DNA of 64,000 bases from Hemibagrus wyckioides (GCF_019097595.1 NC_080734.1:5922892-5986891), one strand, 5' to 3'. Counted from the first letter of the stretch, positions 48,373 through 60,455 are shown. Translations and numbers: made by a program. The notes: generated by a model from the sequence alone, not told the origin.

Positions 48373-48545
48373 TACTACACATGCTCACATCACACACTAT
48401 GGACAATTTAGAGATGCCAATCAACCTACTCGCATGTCTTTGGACTGTGGAAGGAAACCAGAGACCCTGGTGGAAAGCCCTGTAGTATGGGGAGAACGTG
48501 CAAACTCCAAGAACACAGGTACTCGAACCCCCATCCCCATGTGCA

Positions 48546-49305
48546 TGGGGTTCATAAAGTGTACAGTGTGTTAGTATATATCTTTAGCAATGTTGAGAAT
48601 AAAGAAAAACGACCCCGATAATCTTAATGACAGCACTTTTCTTCTTTCATTTTTAAAGCCAACTTAAATTATACCTCTTCTCCTAAGATTTTCCGCTTCT
48701 TTTGTTTCTGTGTGTGTGTGTGAAACCTCGAGAGTTAGAAAGGACCAGGAAGACACTAAATGGAGCGTATTATTGTACCACTGTTATGATAAATAGATAT
48801 AAAACTCTATTAAGCAACCGAATAAATGATTTATAAACATCGTTTAAAATCCACTATTCAATGTCACTCAGGAAAAAATAATAAATAAAAACATAATAAC
48901 AACCTAACATGCATTTATTTTCAGAATAACCTCGAAGTTTACAGTTGAAACACTGCAATGCAATATTTCCATATATTGCTATTTGGAGCTAATGGAGTGA
49001 GGCCAGGGTAAATCAATTACAATTTTCAAAACCGTAGGATTTATAACAGCCAATAACGGGTTAAAAATGACGGGTCAGTGTTAGACACTGCCTATTTTAT
49101 GTATTTAAATCGTATTATATTTAATAGTCACCTCTGATATTGTGCCTAATTTGGAAAAAGAAGCTTACAGGGAAATTCAATTATTTGGGTGAATACAGAT
49201 CTGTTCATCCTCCGTAGAAGAGGACGAGAGAAAGAAAATGGTCAATTAAGAATACTGTGGTCAGTATTTTACTTGATCCAGCTTACACAAATATTTGATG
49301 AAGCC

Positions 49306-49337
<32 letters not shown>

Positions 49338-50484
49338 CTTTTTCTCTTCCTCGCAGCTTTAATTAAATGCAACTGGAACAGGATTTCTTGTAGAAATGCA
49401 GAATTTTCTAACAGCACTGCTCTTATACCATGATGTGAGTAGGAGTACGCGCCAATTATAAGGATCGCACCCAAACCGAACAAATTAAATAGTAACCCAC
49501 ATAATGATGCTTATTTCAGAGATAATTAATAAGAAAACATGATGCTGGCTTACATGATTAGACTACAGAAACTCACAAAGATTCACAATAATGATTTCCG
49601 CAATAAAGTAGAATCCTCCCAAGATGTTCAGCTGTGTACAGAATACGATAAGCTACACTAAAACACCAGTTTTGCCTTGTGATGGCTTCAGAAACCGTTC
49701 GGAATAGCGAAAGCACTCCAGTGAGTCAAGCTGACTTAACATATCCCTAGGAGCATCGAGGATGGGTAATCTAACATGATTAGTCAGATAAACGCGATAA
49801 TCTGCTCCGCCCTTTATACAGAACCGTGTCATAGATCTGTTCGAACATTTAATGGACCTAATGCATACCACTAGCAGTGCTGACTGCAGCACTAATTGTA
49901 CACGTTGTCATGGTTTTTTTCTGTTGAAAAGTAACCGAGTCCTTTTATAAGGGCATTGTGAAGAAAAAAAAATAATCGACGTCTTTGGAAAATAGGACGC
50001 TTGTGGCCATGAGGAGAGTTGCTAGGCAATGACTCACGTCTTATCCCTGAGAGGTTTAAATGTTAACAGAGAGGTGGCGTGACGATTTCTCTCACTTTCC
50101 AGGACGTTTTTGTTGTGCTGGAGATCTCTGGACAAGCGTGTGTTTGTGACCTCGTGAAGCAGGCGATGTGACGGAGGAAGGAAATTGGGTCTGTCGGCTT
50201 TCAGGGTGTTTTAGACGTGTGTTTTTCCCTCTTACCTTTACCTTACATAGAATTTTAGTGGTTGAAGATAAACACCTTTAAATTTTAGATGCTTGGAGCA
50301 TCTCAGGGAGAAATTTAGAACTGAAACGACTCTTGATTAATCACCTGAGGGATCTAATAAGCGTAGACCAACCCGATAGGATCAGCAACGCTAAAACAAC
50401 ATAACACAGTTCAAATAACACAACACTCGAGCCAGCAAAGTTAAGCAGATAGTACACAAAAGTCACAATCCTACCTGACCAGAT
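48546..50484. other. no gene recognised
   Basis: Upstream flank of fam184a, A+T-rich, with a GA run at 49310. Nothing coding is recognised. Confidence 0.55.
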
Positions 50485-50860
50485 GAGAATAGATAAAGAA
50501 ATGGGTTTGATATCATCATTTACTTTGAAGATACAACAGAAACTAGCCTATTTTTGTTTTTTGGCTATTTTCTATGAATATATTGCCCCTAGTAGGCTAG
50601 GGAAAAATTCAGAAATACTCAGAAAACACTACAGTGCCTCCAGGTGGTCCAGCCGGCAGGATCCCGTGCTCTCATTGCCGTGGCTCGGGTTCGTTTCCGG
50701 TCCCAAGCCCGGATAAAATAAAACCTGATCGAAACATGTGGACCAAATGATCTGCTGTGGGAGCAGCCGCAAGAACAACGACTTATGAAATTCCCTGAGT
50801 GTCTACTTTCACATGAGCTCCATATTAACCACCACTGTGGAGTGGAACATGACAAAGAAA
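50485..50860 (+). repeat. dispersed repeat, copy interrupted by a type C SINE
   Basis: 'GAAATGGGTTTGATATCATC', 'CCTAGTAGGCTAGG', 'AAACACTACAGTG', [SINE 50637-50786], 'CTACTTTCACATGAGCTCCA', 'TGTGGAGTGGAACATGACAA'. The copy at 12150-12420 lacks the insert. Confidence 0.75.
50637..50786 (+). mobile_element. tRNA-Glu-headed SINE (type C), internally deleted
   Basis: The tRNA-Glu-like head ('CAGGTGGTCCAGCCGGCAGG', 'GTGGCTCGGGTTCG') is fused at once to 'CCGGTCCCAAGCCCGGATAA' and ends 'GAGCAGCCGCAAGAAC'. It interrupts a dispersed repeat whose empty counterpart is at about 12150-12420. Confidence 0.75.
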
Positions 50861-53224
50861 CTCCCAGTTCCTTGCAACCCAGTATGATAAGTTGTGTAGA
50901 GAATGGATGGACGGATTAATGCAACAAAGCAAGATCAAAATAGCTAACTCTTCATCTTCTCGAAACATTCCTCTATTTCAGGTTGTATCCTCAGACCACC
51001 CACTGCGTATCAGCCCCAAGCTACAGCATTAATAACCATTACCCTGTTTTACAGTGGGTTTGGGGTTTGTCTCAAGCACATTTCCAAGCATACTGATGGT
51101 GTGTACTGGCAGAAAGATAAACGCTGGTCTTATCAGAGTCCAGTAGATGAGATGATATAAGAAGATAAGAAAAGACGCAGTAGTAGAAAGCAGCATCTCT
51201 TCTTCATTTAGATTCATCTCCTCTTGCCTGGGCATGTAGCTTCCAACCTGACAGTGTACTGCTTTTTAAAATTTTTTATTTTTATTTAAGATCCAGAATT
51301 AAATTACAGAGGTTGAGCTGTGGTATATGTCATAGATAAAAAATTTTAACTTCATACCATAAATAATACCCCCCCCAAAAAAAAGGAACATTATTGTGTT
51401 TTAAGAAACAAAATGCATGGCACTGCTAAACAGCTGTTATTTCTTACTATGAGCCCGTGTCCATTTTTAAGACGCTAAAGAATGACTTGAGTCTATAATT
51501 TGGAGCTTATTTGGTGTCTGCATTATTATACTCTCAGAGTTAGAGGAAGTATGGGCTGCTATACATATCTTTTGCAACTTAATATGTATCTTTCAGCAGG
51601 AAATGTGGCCTTAGTGTACCTTTAAAAAGGTTTAAAGGTACTTTTATTACCTTTCAGAGGAAAGCTAGCAGAGGAGTGTAAAAAAGTTTTAGGGAGAAAA
51701 CACACTCAGTCTCCTGATAAATATTGTCAAATAAATATTCCAGAAGCACTACAACCTCATGCAAAAGAAGGCAAAATGTTCCTCTGTTGACTTTTTCCCT
51801 CCTAATGTGTATTCTGATTCATTAATACCTAAGGCACTTTGGATGATCGTGGGATAACGCAGTATATTTGAGGTCGGTATACAAATGTACACACGCTTAT
51901 TGAACAACACATTGTATTTCTATTACTGATTAGTCCTTATAGCTGCAAGATATTCACTTAGTAATATAAAATGGCTGATTAGCCTCATTTCGCATGTCAA
52001 AACAGCTATTCTGACGTCTGCAGCAGCCAGACAGCTACGACAAAAAAATATATAATAGAATCCCATCTTAATTCATTTCGTTCACTACTCCTTGTGAAGG
52101 TTTCTTTGTCAAACACTTACCCGCATCCTACCACGCCAGTTTCATATTCATAGGACACGCATGTAAGAGGCTAAACAGCACATGAAAGCGTCCTCTGATC
52201 CACGGATGAAGTGCTTACTCTGAGGTGCAGATTAAAATGAATTAAAGGCCCTGCATTTATCGTGACACATTTATCACCTTGCTCTCTTTTACTGAGAAAG
52301 CCCCGGGATGAATATATTCGAGTGGATGAAAACACCCACAGGTCCAGAGAATATTTAATATTATAGAACATTTATTTTCACATTTCTGGCAACGAGCTTC
52401 AGCGATCTGATTGGTTGTCTGCATGTATATATTACAGTACTAATGGAAAACTGTTGAACTTTAGCAAATTTTTCATAACTATATTTTGCAGCTGGATTTT
52501 CGCATTAATCTTGTTTGGAGTCGATGCCAAATTCGATGCATTTTTCGCTCCTGTGAAATTGAAGAACATGGACATCGAATGTCCATGAAAGAATGATTTA
52601 TTAGTTAAAGGTTTAGTTACTTCTCTGAGGCTTGTGGTTCTGGTAGTTCACACCACAGCCACTTGGTGGTCTTTGCTGTGGAATTTTTTTTTTATTATTA
52701 GTTCTGGTAAACAGTATATTAATGTGTTTCATTGCTGAAAGTAAAATTTGTGTCTGATAATAAAGACTGTGACTGATTGTACTCTGATATACAAGCCATA
52801 ATGACAGGCTTTAAGAGTTATTAGAGGTTCTTTTAGCGGCAAGCAAATGTAATTCTCACCACAAATTTGCCAGTAGACTCCAAGAAAAGTATACGTGACA
52901 TGCTGCGAAAGATAAAAGACTCTCTACTGAATGCTAAAGGTCTGGCTTGAGAGATTGAATGGAACTGAATTCCATGGATGCAAGGAGACTAAATTACAGC
53001 TACTGCCACAAAATCACAATGGCAAGCACAATTCGTTTGTCAGCGATGTATTTACTGGAGATCACTGGGTTCAAGTTCAGGTTTGATGAACTGTAATTTC
53101 CTAAATGCCTCGTTCTCTTGATTCGGTCTTTTTAAGGTGGGGAGAAATTGACCTATTCATGCTCATGCTCTAGGACTAGACTTCCAGCTAACATTCCTCC
53201 ATGGAGTAATGGATTTCCACTCAG

Positions 53225-53263
<39 letters not shown>

Positions 53264-53604
53264 GAGGAAATGAGGAAGTGGACAATTTATTTCTGGTCTC
53301 TGGACAGCTGATTACTGAGCTCTGTCTCATTAGTCTAATCCCCAGGGAGACATCATTGCCCTTTTGCTGAGCTCCTAGCATGTACTGTATATCTACCTGT
53401 TCATGGAAATAATTATCACTCAAATGGGGAAACATATATGTTAAGGCTTTCTAATTCTGAACTGGCGTTGCATCAGTCAGTTTTTCGGCAAGAAGAAATT
53501 GGTCTATAATGAACTGTACAGAAACTACACTGACCTATTAGTTCCTCAAGAGGTCTTGGTTGCTGTTGTAGAAAGGACATTATTTACATTATGTACTGTC
53601 CAGT
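50861..53604. other. no gene recognised
   Basis: Repeat-poor intergenic stretch with a CT microsatellite at 53227-53261 and a weak CTCF-like site at 52661. 53814-54239 has no gene either. No exon recognised. Confidence 0.55.
52661..52676 (-). promoter_or_regulatory. weaker candidate CTCF site
   Basis: AGCCACTTGGTGGTCT; its complement ACCACCAAGTGGCT partly fits the CTCF core. Same orientation as the site at 60037. Confidence 0.2.
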
Positions 53605-53813
53605 GTCACCCAAATGAGGATGAGGTTCCCTTCCGAGCCTCAAGGTTTCTTCCTCATATCATCTCAGGGAGTTTTTCCTCACCACCGTTGCCCTCAGGCT
53701 TCTCATTAGGGAGAAATGTTAGGGATAAATAGTAACTTCAAACGTTTTTTCTTTATACTTCTGTAAAGCTGCTTTGAGACAAAAGCGCTATAAAAATAAA
53801 TTGAATTGAATTG
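53605..53813 (-). mobile_element. dispersed 'AAGCGCTAT' repeat, reverse copy
   Basis: It reads 'CTCAAGGTTTCTTCCTCAT', 'AGGGAGTTTTTCCTCACC', 'CTGTAAAGCTGCTTTGAGAC' and 'AAAAGCGCTATAAAAATAAA', ending in an ATTGAATTG repeat. This copy has no minisatellite expansion. Confidence 0.7.
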
Positions 53814-54239
53814 ATACTACTAGTATTAAAAACACTGATACACAGCACAGACCCTTCACAGATCTCACACAGTTATAAATCCTCATTGTGCATCAAGGTG
53901 ACAGAGTATAAGGTAGTGTGTGAGTTTCCTAACAGCACTTTCAGATAGAGGACTGAGCGTGACCTGAATGAGCTTCTACGTATTACAAACATCGCTGGAG
54001 ACAAAGAGACAAGGAGGACAAGACGCTCTTCTTCTTCTTCTTCTTTTTTTTGCTACTTATCTGCATGCTTGGGTATCTATGCCATCTGAGGACACCGGTT
54101 TTTGTCCTCTGCTGCACGATGAGATTTATGCGGCAGAAAAAACAAAGCAATTAAGATAAAAAGACGGGCAAAATATTAACATAGAGAATTGTTGTTTTAG
54201 CATGAATTTATGCATGAGTCTGCTGCTGTTATGGGCATA

Positions 54240-54665
54240 TACACTCACTGACCAATTTATTAGGAACCCCTGTACATCTGTTCATTTTATACAAGTCTTT
54301 CAAGGCAGCAGCATCTCAGAGCATAAATAAATGCAGGTTTGCGGCAAGGGTGTCACTGAATATTAAGATCAAACGTCAGATTGGGGAAAATAAAGCGATT
54401 TCGGTGACCTTGACCATGGCTTTGTTTGATGGAGCTGGACAGGCTGGTGTGAGCTTTTCAGATCGGCTGGGATTTTCACAGAAAACTGTCTCTTTATGAA
54501 AATAAAGAGAATATAAAATATAAAAATATAAGTAACAAAAAAAAAACCCTGGTACAAACCTACAGTAACTCAAATAATCACTTATTACATCAGTTGTGAA
54601 CAGAAAAGCATATTGGAATGCACAGTGCAACCCAGTTTCACAAATAAGTGGGGTTCCTAATAATT
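54240..54665 (+). mobile_element. Tc1-like family 4 remnant, internally deleted
   Basis: The left end TACACTCACTGACCAATTTA, with TTAGGAACCCC, is the family 4 terminal repeat. Inside are 'GGACAGGCTGGTGTGAGC', 'CTGGGATTTTCACAGAAAAC' and, after a deletion and an AT-rich filler, 'GAACAGAAAAGCATATTGGA'. The right end is reduced to 'GGGGTTCCTAATAATTTG'. Confidence 0.75.
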
Positions 54666-54914
54666 TGCAAATCAATTCATGGTGCTTTATAGATATTCTT
54701 ATCCACATTCTCTACATTCCACTCTACATTCCACAGCAGCATCTAGTTATGCCAAATATGGGTCAGTTTGGGCTGCTTCCTTTTTGTGTTAGAAAGATAA
54801 CTTTCTGCCTTTAATCCAGATCTAACTTGATTTTGTCTCAAAAACACCACAGGCTTCTCAGTCTATGGGTTACAATGCACAAACATGACTAATGTGTGTT
54901 TATCTGACACAGGA

Positions 54915-55620
54915 GGCATTTGGAGAAATTACATTTACAGCATTTAGTACACACCCATTTCCGATGTCCCAGAATATTATCGAGCTAAAACCCTGTTACA
55001 GAGGACTAAGCGTTTTCAAGTTCTCAGCAAGGAGGTGGGTCTTGAGTGTGAAGACAGTCAGTGACTCAGCTGTTCAGACAGTCAGGGGAAGTTCATTCTT
55101 TGTGTCTAGAGGGATGGTGGATTGGGTGGAGGGAATGTTTTGTGCTTCAGAACAGAGTTGGATAAGCATCTTATGAGAGCTTGGGGTCAGTTTTAGGCTT
55201 TGGACACAAGCTCCAGTGTTTTGAATGTAGTATGATGTTGGAGTGGTACAGGAAGCTAGAATGGAATGAAACAATGGGGTGATATTCACGACCTAGGTCT
55301 AAAATTCTGGATAAGTTTGGCAGTAGTTCAATAATGAGATGACAAAGAAGTGAACATGCATCAGAGTGACCTCAGTGGAAAGGAAACTTTGGGTCCTCCT
55401 GAGAAGAAACCTGAACGATCGATACAAGCTCGGAGCGCTGGGTAATTGGTTGTCTAGAAATACGCTAAGCCTTCCTACTATGTGAGATGATGTGATCCTA
55501 GTGTTGTTTAGGGAGATTCTAAGATCATGACATCTTCCTTGGCATCTCCAGAGATTTAGCTCACAGTTGCTGAAACTCATCAGTATATTGAGTCATCAGC
55601 ATGTTGCAATCCTGGATTGA
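54915..55620 (+). repeat. unclassified dispersed repeat, longer copy
   Basis: 'GGAGGTGGGTCTTGAGTGTG', 'GAAGACAGTCAGTGACTCAG', 'TGGAGGGAATGTTTTGTGCT' and 'GCTTGGGGTCAGTTTTAGG' mark a repeat I have seen associated with fish genomes but cannot class. A shorter copy is at 58735. Limits are approximate. Confidence 0.5.
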
Positions 55621-56394
55621 GAAATGAGAAAACTATTTTTTTCTTCTCGACACAGGTTGATTTTACTGCCTTATGGTACATGGCGGTTTAACGTTAGAGA
55701 TATCATTGGGTTTCTGTGTGGGAGAGGGAAAAAAACACTCCGAGGCATGGTGTTGGGAAGCATCCGATCTGTAATAAAGAACATGACTAGTTGCAATGAG
55801 AAAAAATGGAAAAGGAGAAATCCTACACAGCTCTCTTTAAAATCTTAGGTGCAAGCTTGCTTACTAAATAGATAGATTGTAGGTATATAGCTAATTTCCT
55901 TTAATTACCAATTAGCAATCTTAACGACTCTTGCTTTTATCCACAATAATGTCCGATCCAGCAGAGGTTTCTGGCTCTGTATACAGTACATATACCTGAG
56001 TTGAGCAGAAATTTCTGGCAAATTTCTACGGTTTACTGACAAAGCGTACACCGATGCCAAAAATAAAGGACATCTTCCTGAACAAAAAAGCCACAAAACA
56101 ACAGCTTTGAGATTTTTTTGATCAGAAATGATTTTCACTTCAAGCCTATATTCAGGCTTTAATACCAGATAACAAGGTCAAGTTTAACATCAAAATGAAC
56201 ATTCAACATTTTCTGAAGCAGAGAGTCATATTTATGAATAATATAAGAGAGAGATTTCTGGCCAAGGGATGATTATATTTTATATTTCTCCTTCACGCAC
56301 CACTTTTCATCTAGGACTTTATCTAGGACTATATGCTTTTGAACAAAGACCTATATATTATGCCTATTACCTTTCAGTCGCATCAATTTCAACT
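55621..56394. other. no gene recognised
   Basis: A+T-rich sequence. A 74-codon frame at 55624 has no motif. Nothing else seen. Confidence 0.55.
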
Positions 56395-56477
56395 TCAATC
56401 CATCCGTCCGTCCATCTATCCATCCATCTGTCCACCCACCCATCTGTCCATCCGTCCATCCATCGCATATAAAACAT

Positions 56478-56525
<48 letters not shown>

Positions 56526-56526
56526 T
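56395..56526. repeat. (CATC/CGTC)n and (AAT)n microsatellites
   Basis: CCATCCGTCCATC-type tetranucleotides at 56397-56463 are followed by a clean AAT run at 56482-56526. Confidence 0.95.
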
Positions 56527-56684
56527 GACCTGGGGCTCTCATATAAAAGCTCTCATATAAAATATTATATAAATAAAAGTATAAAATGGCATTATTGAGT
56601 ATCTATACAGTCAAGTATCAAGATAAACTTTGAGGAATATGATTTTACACTTTCAGACATTTAGATATTATGTATTAAATGTCT

Positions 56685-57240
56685 AGATTTAACCAGGTGC
56701 TTGTAATTGCTTAGGAAATAGAACCACAAAGGCAGCATGGACCAGCACCGGACTCTTTGTGAGATACGTTTCCGTAATGGAAACACATTTATGCTTTAAT
56801 ATTTAAAGGCGGTAATTATTCAGGTGGAAGCTCAATAACATTAAAATGCCATTATTTTCTTTAATGTGTTTTAGCTGGTAGAGTATAGCAGCAATTATCC
56901 AATTATATCCAGAAATATCTCCTCTGCAAACCTTCCATAAACTTACCTCCTCTGTGATTTACAACCAAATGCATAAACTATCTAAGTTCTGACTGTAGGA
57001 ACATATCGAAGCTTGTATCAAAGTACATATCAAAGCTTGTATCAGGCTTGTATTGAAGGCTGTCGTTTACAGCCAGACCTGAAACCCAACAACTCCCAGA
57101 CCCTAAACACAAGTAGACCCAGATCATAAACTCTTAATAAGGCAATAAAGATAGACGTGGATATAAAACTTACCAAGGCTGACCTTAAATCTTCATAACC
57201 AGACCTTAAATTGTTACTACACCCACAACCTTCACCCAAA
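56685..57240. repeat. tandem segmental duplication, copy 1
   Basis: 'ATTTAACCAGGTGCTTGTAA', 'CGTAATGGAAACACATTTA', 'CATTAAAATGCCATTATTTT' and 'TTAATGTGTTTTAGCTGGTA' recur in the same order about 850 bp to the right. The distal part (57060-57240) is already ACCCAGACC-like. Confidence 0.85.
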
Positions 57241-57269
57241 TAGATATTTTAAGATATTACATGTTCTAC

Positions 57270-57512
57270 CTGAGCAGCAGTGGAGCAAGGTGGTGGCTTT
57301 CCACTGCTGTGAACTGGGTTCAAATCTTGGGCAAGGAACCAAACCAACTACTGGAGGCTGCACACCTCAGTGCACTCTCAGTGCCGAGCACGATAAAAAT
57401 AAGAGGGTTGCGTCAGGAAAGGCATTTGGCAGAAAACCAGTGCCAAATGAAAAATATGCAAACGCGGTGACCCCTAATGTGAGCAGCTGAAAGAAGAATT
57501 GAACAAAAAAAC
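57270..57512 (+). mobile_element. tRNA-headed SINE (type C-like), diverged
   Basis: It has a B box-like 'GGGTTCAAATCTTGG', 'AGTGCCGAGCACGATAAAAA', 'GGGTTGCGTCAGGAAAGGC' and the end 'GAGCAGCTGAAAGAAG'. It sits exactly between the two halves of a tandem duplication. Confidence 0.7.
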
Positions 57513-57524
57513 TGAGAGTCAAAA

Positions 57525-57889
57525 CAGTCATTAGATAAAGTCGCTGGATTTAACCAGGTGCTTATAATTGCTTTTAAAAGAGAGCAACAAAGGAAGCATG
57601 GAAGAGCACAAGACTCTTTGAAAGAAACTTTTTCCCGTAATGGAAACACATTTAAACTTTAATATTTAAAAGCAGTGATTATTTAGTTGGGAGCTCAATA
57701 TCATTAAAATGCCATTATTTTTCCTTAATGTGTTTTAGCTAGTAGAAGCTAAAGATTGTAGCAACAATTCCCCAATTATATCTCTTCTATATCTGCTCCA
57801 TAAATATATCTTTTACAAATCAGTTCCATAAAAGTATCTATTCTGTAAACTGCAACCAAACTCTGAATCTAAGTCTAGACCCTGCAAAC
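57525..57889. repeat. tandem segmental duplication, copy 2
   Basis: Same order of blocks as copy 1 ('ATTTAACCAGGTGCTTATAA', 'CGTAATGGAAACACATTTA', 'ATTAAAATGCCATTATTTT', 'TTAATGTGTTTTAGCTAGTA'). Its distal end runs into the C-rich minisatellite. A type C-like SINE separates the two copies. Confidence 0.85.
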
Positions 57890-58668
57890 TACACCCAGAC
57901 CCCAAACTCAACTACACAATGACCCTATACCCAACTACACACTGACACTACACCCACCTTCACCCAGACCCCAAACTCAACTACACACTGACCCTATACC
58001 CAACTACACAATGACCCTATACCCAACTACACACTGACACTACACCCACCTTCACCCAGACCCCAAACTCAACTACACACTGACCCTATACCCAACTACA
58101 CACTGAGCCTATACCCAACTACACACTGAGCCTATACCCAACTACACACTGAGCCTATACCCAACTACACACTGAGCCTATACCCAACTACACAATGACC
58201 CTATACCCAACTACACACTGAGCCTATACCCAACTACACACTGAGCCTATACCCAACTACACACTGAGCCTATACCCAACTACACAATGACCCTATACCC
58301 AACTACACACTGACCCTATACCCAACTACACAATGACCCTATACCCAACTACACACTGACCCTATACCCAACTACACACTGACCCTATACCCAACTACAC
58401 ACTGACACTACACCCACCTTCACCCAGACCCCAAACTCAACTACACACTGACCCTATACCCAACTACACAATGACCCTATACCCAACTACACACTGAGCC
58501 TATACCCAACTACACACTGACCCTATACCCAACTACACACTGAGCCTATACCCAACTACACACTGAGCCTATACCCAACTACACAATGACCCTATACCCA
58601 ACTACACACTGAGCCTATACCCAACTACACAATGACCCTATACCCAACTACACACTGACCCAAATACA
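57890..58668. repeat. 23-bp C-rich minisatellite
   Basis: The unit is CTACACACTGAGCCTATACC plus CAA, with GACC/GAGC and CACACT/CACAAT variants. Longer units with 'CACCCACCTTCACCCAGACC' recur at about 57950, 58045 and 58410. Degenerate ACACCCAGACC-like sequence continues from 58669 to about 59450, interrupted by other repeats. Confidence 0.93.
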
Positions 58669-58734
58669 CCCAGATTATAAACCCATTTACACCCGGACCA
58701 CACAGCAAACTACACCCAGACCCCAAATCCAAAT

Positions 58735-58900
58735 AGTCAGTCACTTGGCTGTCTCAAGGGATGGTAGATTGGATGGAGGGAATGTTTTGTGCTTCAGAAC
58801 AGGGTTTGATAAGCATCTTACGATTGCTTGGGGTCAGTTTTAGGCTTTGGGCACGAGCTCCAGTCTTTTAAAAAGCAGAATGATGTTGGATTGGCTGAGT
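58735..58900 (+). repeat. unclassified dispersed repeat, shorter copy
   Basis: It shares 'GGAGGGAATGTTTTGTGCTT', 'GATAAGCATCTTA' and 'GCTTGGGGTCAGTTTTAGGC' with 55125-55250. It lies between the 23-bp minisatellite and a type B SINE. Confidence 0.7.
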
Positions 58901-58906
58901 GTTTAC

Positions 58907-59051
58907 GGCTCAAGTAGTTAAGGCTCTGGGTTGTTGATTGGAATGTTGGGGTTTAAGCCCCAGCACTGCCAAGCTGCCACTGTTGGGCAATTGAGCAAGG
59001 CCCTTAACTCTTACTGTATGTGTGGTGATAGTAAAGGCTTCTTCTTCTTCT
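58907..59051 (+). mobile_element. type B SINE with internal deletion
   Basis: 'GGCTCAAGTAGTTAAGGCTC', B box 'GGGTTTAAGCCCC' and 'AAGCTGCCACTGTTGGGC' are followed directly by the tail 'TGTATGTGTGGTGATAG' and a CTT run. The central part seen in the other copies is missing. Confidence 0.75.
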
Positions 59052-60455
59052 AAACTCAACTACACCTAGGCTATAAACTCAGTAACACCCAAACCCCAAA
59101 CACAACTACACCCAGACCCTTAACCTAAACTAAACCCATGTGCACCCAGACTATAAACCCATTTATACCAGGATCAGATATCTAACTTCACAAATACCTG
59201 AAACCCAACTACACCCAGAACTTTAAACCATTTACATCCTGACCCTAAACCCGTGTACAGTCAAACCCTTAACACAGCTACGCCCAGGTCCTAAACCCAG
59301 CTGCAACTAGAACCCAAACCCAACTACACCTAGTCCCTGATCCCAAAAAGCCCATCTACATACAGACTTTAAAAATGCTAACAGACAGACCTCAATATCT
59401 GACCCTAAATCCTGCCCCATAACTATATCATAACCATACCTACAGCTTAAGCTTAACATTTTAACTCATTTATAGCCAGAAATAATCCACCCTTGTGCCG
59501 TTGAATAAGCTGTTGCTGCAGTCTCCAATTTGTTATTTTTTCTGAAAGGTTTATTTTTAAAAGTCTTTCATTATCACTTTGCTTTACGTCCAGTGACTCA
59601 TACATTACATTAAATTGAACGTTACTGGGTTTGGGTGTGGGCAGAAACCATCTTTGCTTTTGTGCATGTCTTACGGTTTATATGAGATAATGCAGCGAGA
59701 AGGCGTCTTGACATCAGTGAAGTGGCTGCCAACACACATCTGTTTGAAAGGTTGATATAAAAATCTATTCAAAAGGCTGACAAGGTGGGTGCAGATTTTA
59801 AAAACCCACCGAGCCTGAGTCATACTGCAATTTATATTTAACTGAAGTGCTGTCAGATTAAGCTTTATGCGAACCCTTAGCAACGGTCTCATCAAAAGAC
59901 GCGGTCTTGGCTCATGTAATGAGGACACTTGGGTATCCATCTGATAACTTTCTTTAATCAAAGGCTAATAAGTATGAAAGACTTCAGTTTTATTCTTCCT
60001 GACTGGTGGAATGTGCTGGAATCACTCCTTGGGTTGTACTGCCACCTGGTGGTTTCTGAATGCATTTCTGAACAAATTTCTCTTGTAAAACTAAACAAAT
60101 ATGTATTTATTATTTCTTAAGAAATTTCAGCTGGTTTGGTATGTCGTTTGGCTGGAGAAATGGCGTGATTATGAGAAATAAGAAAGATTCAAAATGACAT
60201 TGGAAATGTTCCTGGAAATGTCATTGGAAATGTTCCTTACAGGGAATAGGAACGTTGGCTTTTCCGTCCACTAGCCTTCAAGCTGTGTGTCTGTGTGTCA
60301 TCATGTCTTTCCAAATGCATCTCAATGAGCAGCCATGATTGCCGTACCCCCCCACTCCCCCCCCCAAAAAAAATAAAAGAAAACATCCCCATTATGTGAA
60401 GGAAACAGAGAAAGAGCTTTTGCACAGTGAGCATTCTTCTGCTGGGTTTTGCTAA

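Larger units (their letters stand above)
47955..48545 (-). mobile_element. Mermaid-like SINE, split by the tRNA-SINE insertion
   Basis: The parts at 47955-48029 and 48379-48545 are two halves of one reverse-oriented element ('GGAGCCAATCCCAGGGG' on the left; 'GACAATTTAGAGATGCC', 'GTCTTTGGACTGTGGAAGG' and 'GGGGAGAACGTGCAAACTCC' on the right). The complete relative is at 24105-24454. Removing 48030-48378 plus one ACATGCT copy restores a continuous element. Confidence 0.75.

Noticed and set aside
57890..58668. Interstitial telomere-like repeat (CCCTA words)
   Set aside because: CCCTATA occurs once per 23-bp unit but there is no CCCTAA tandem run.
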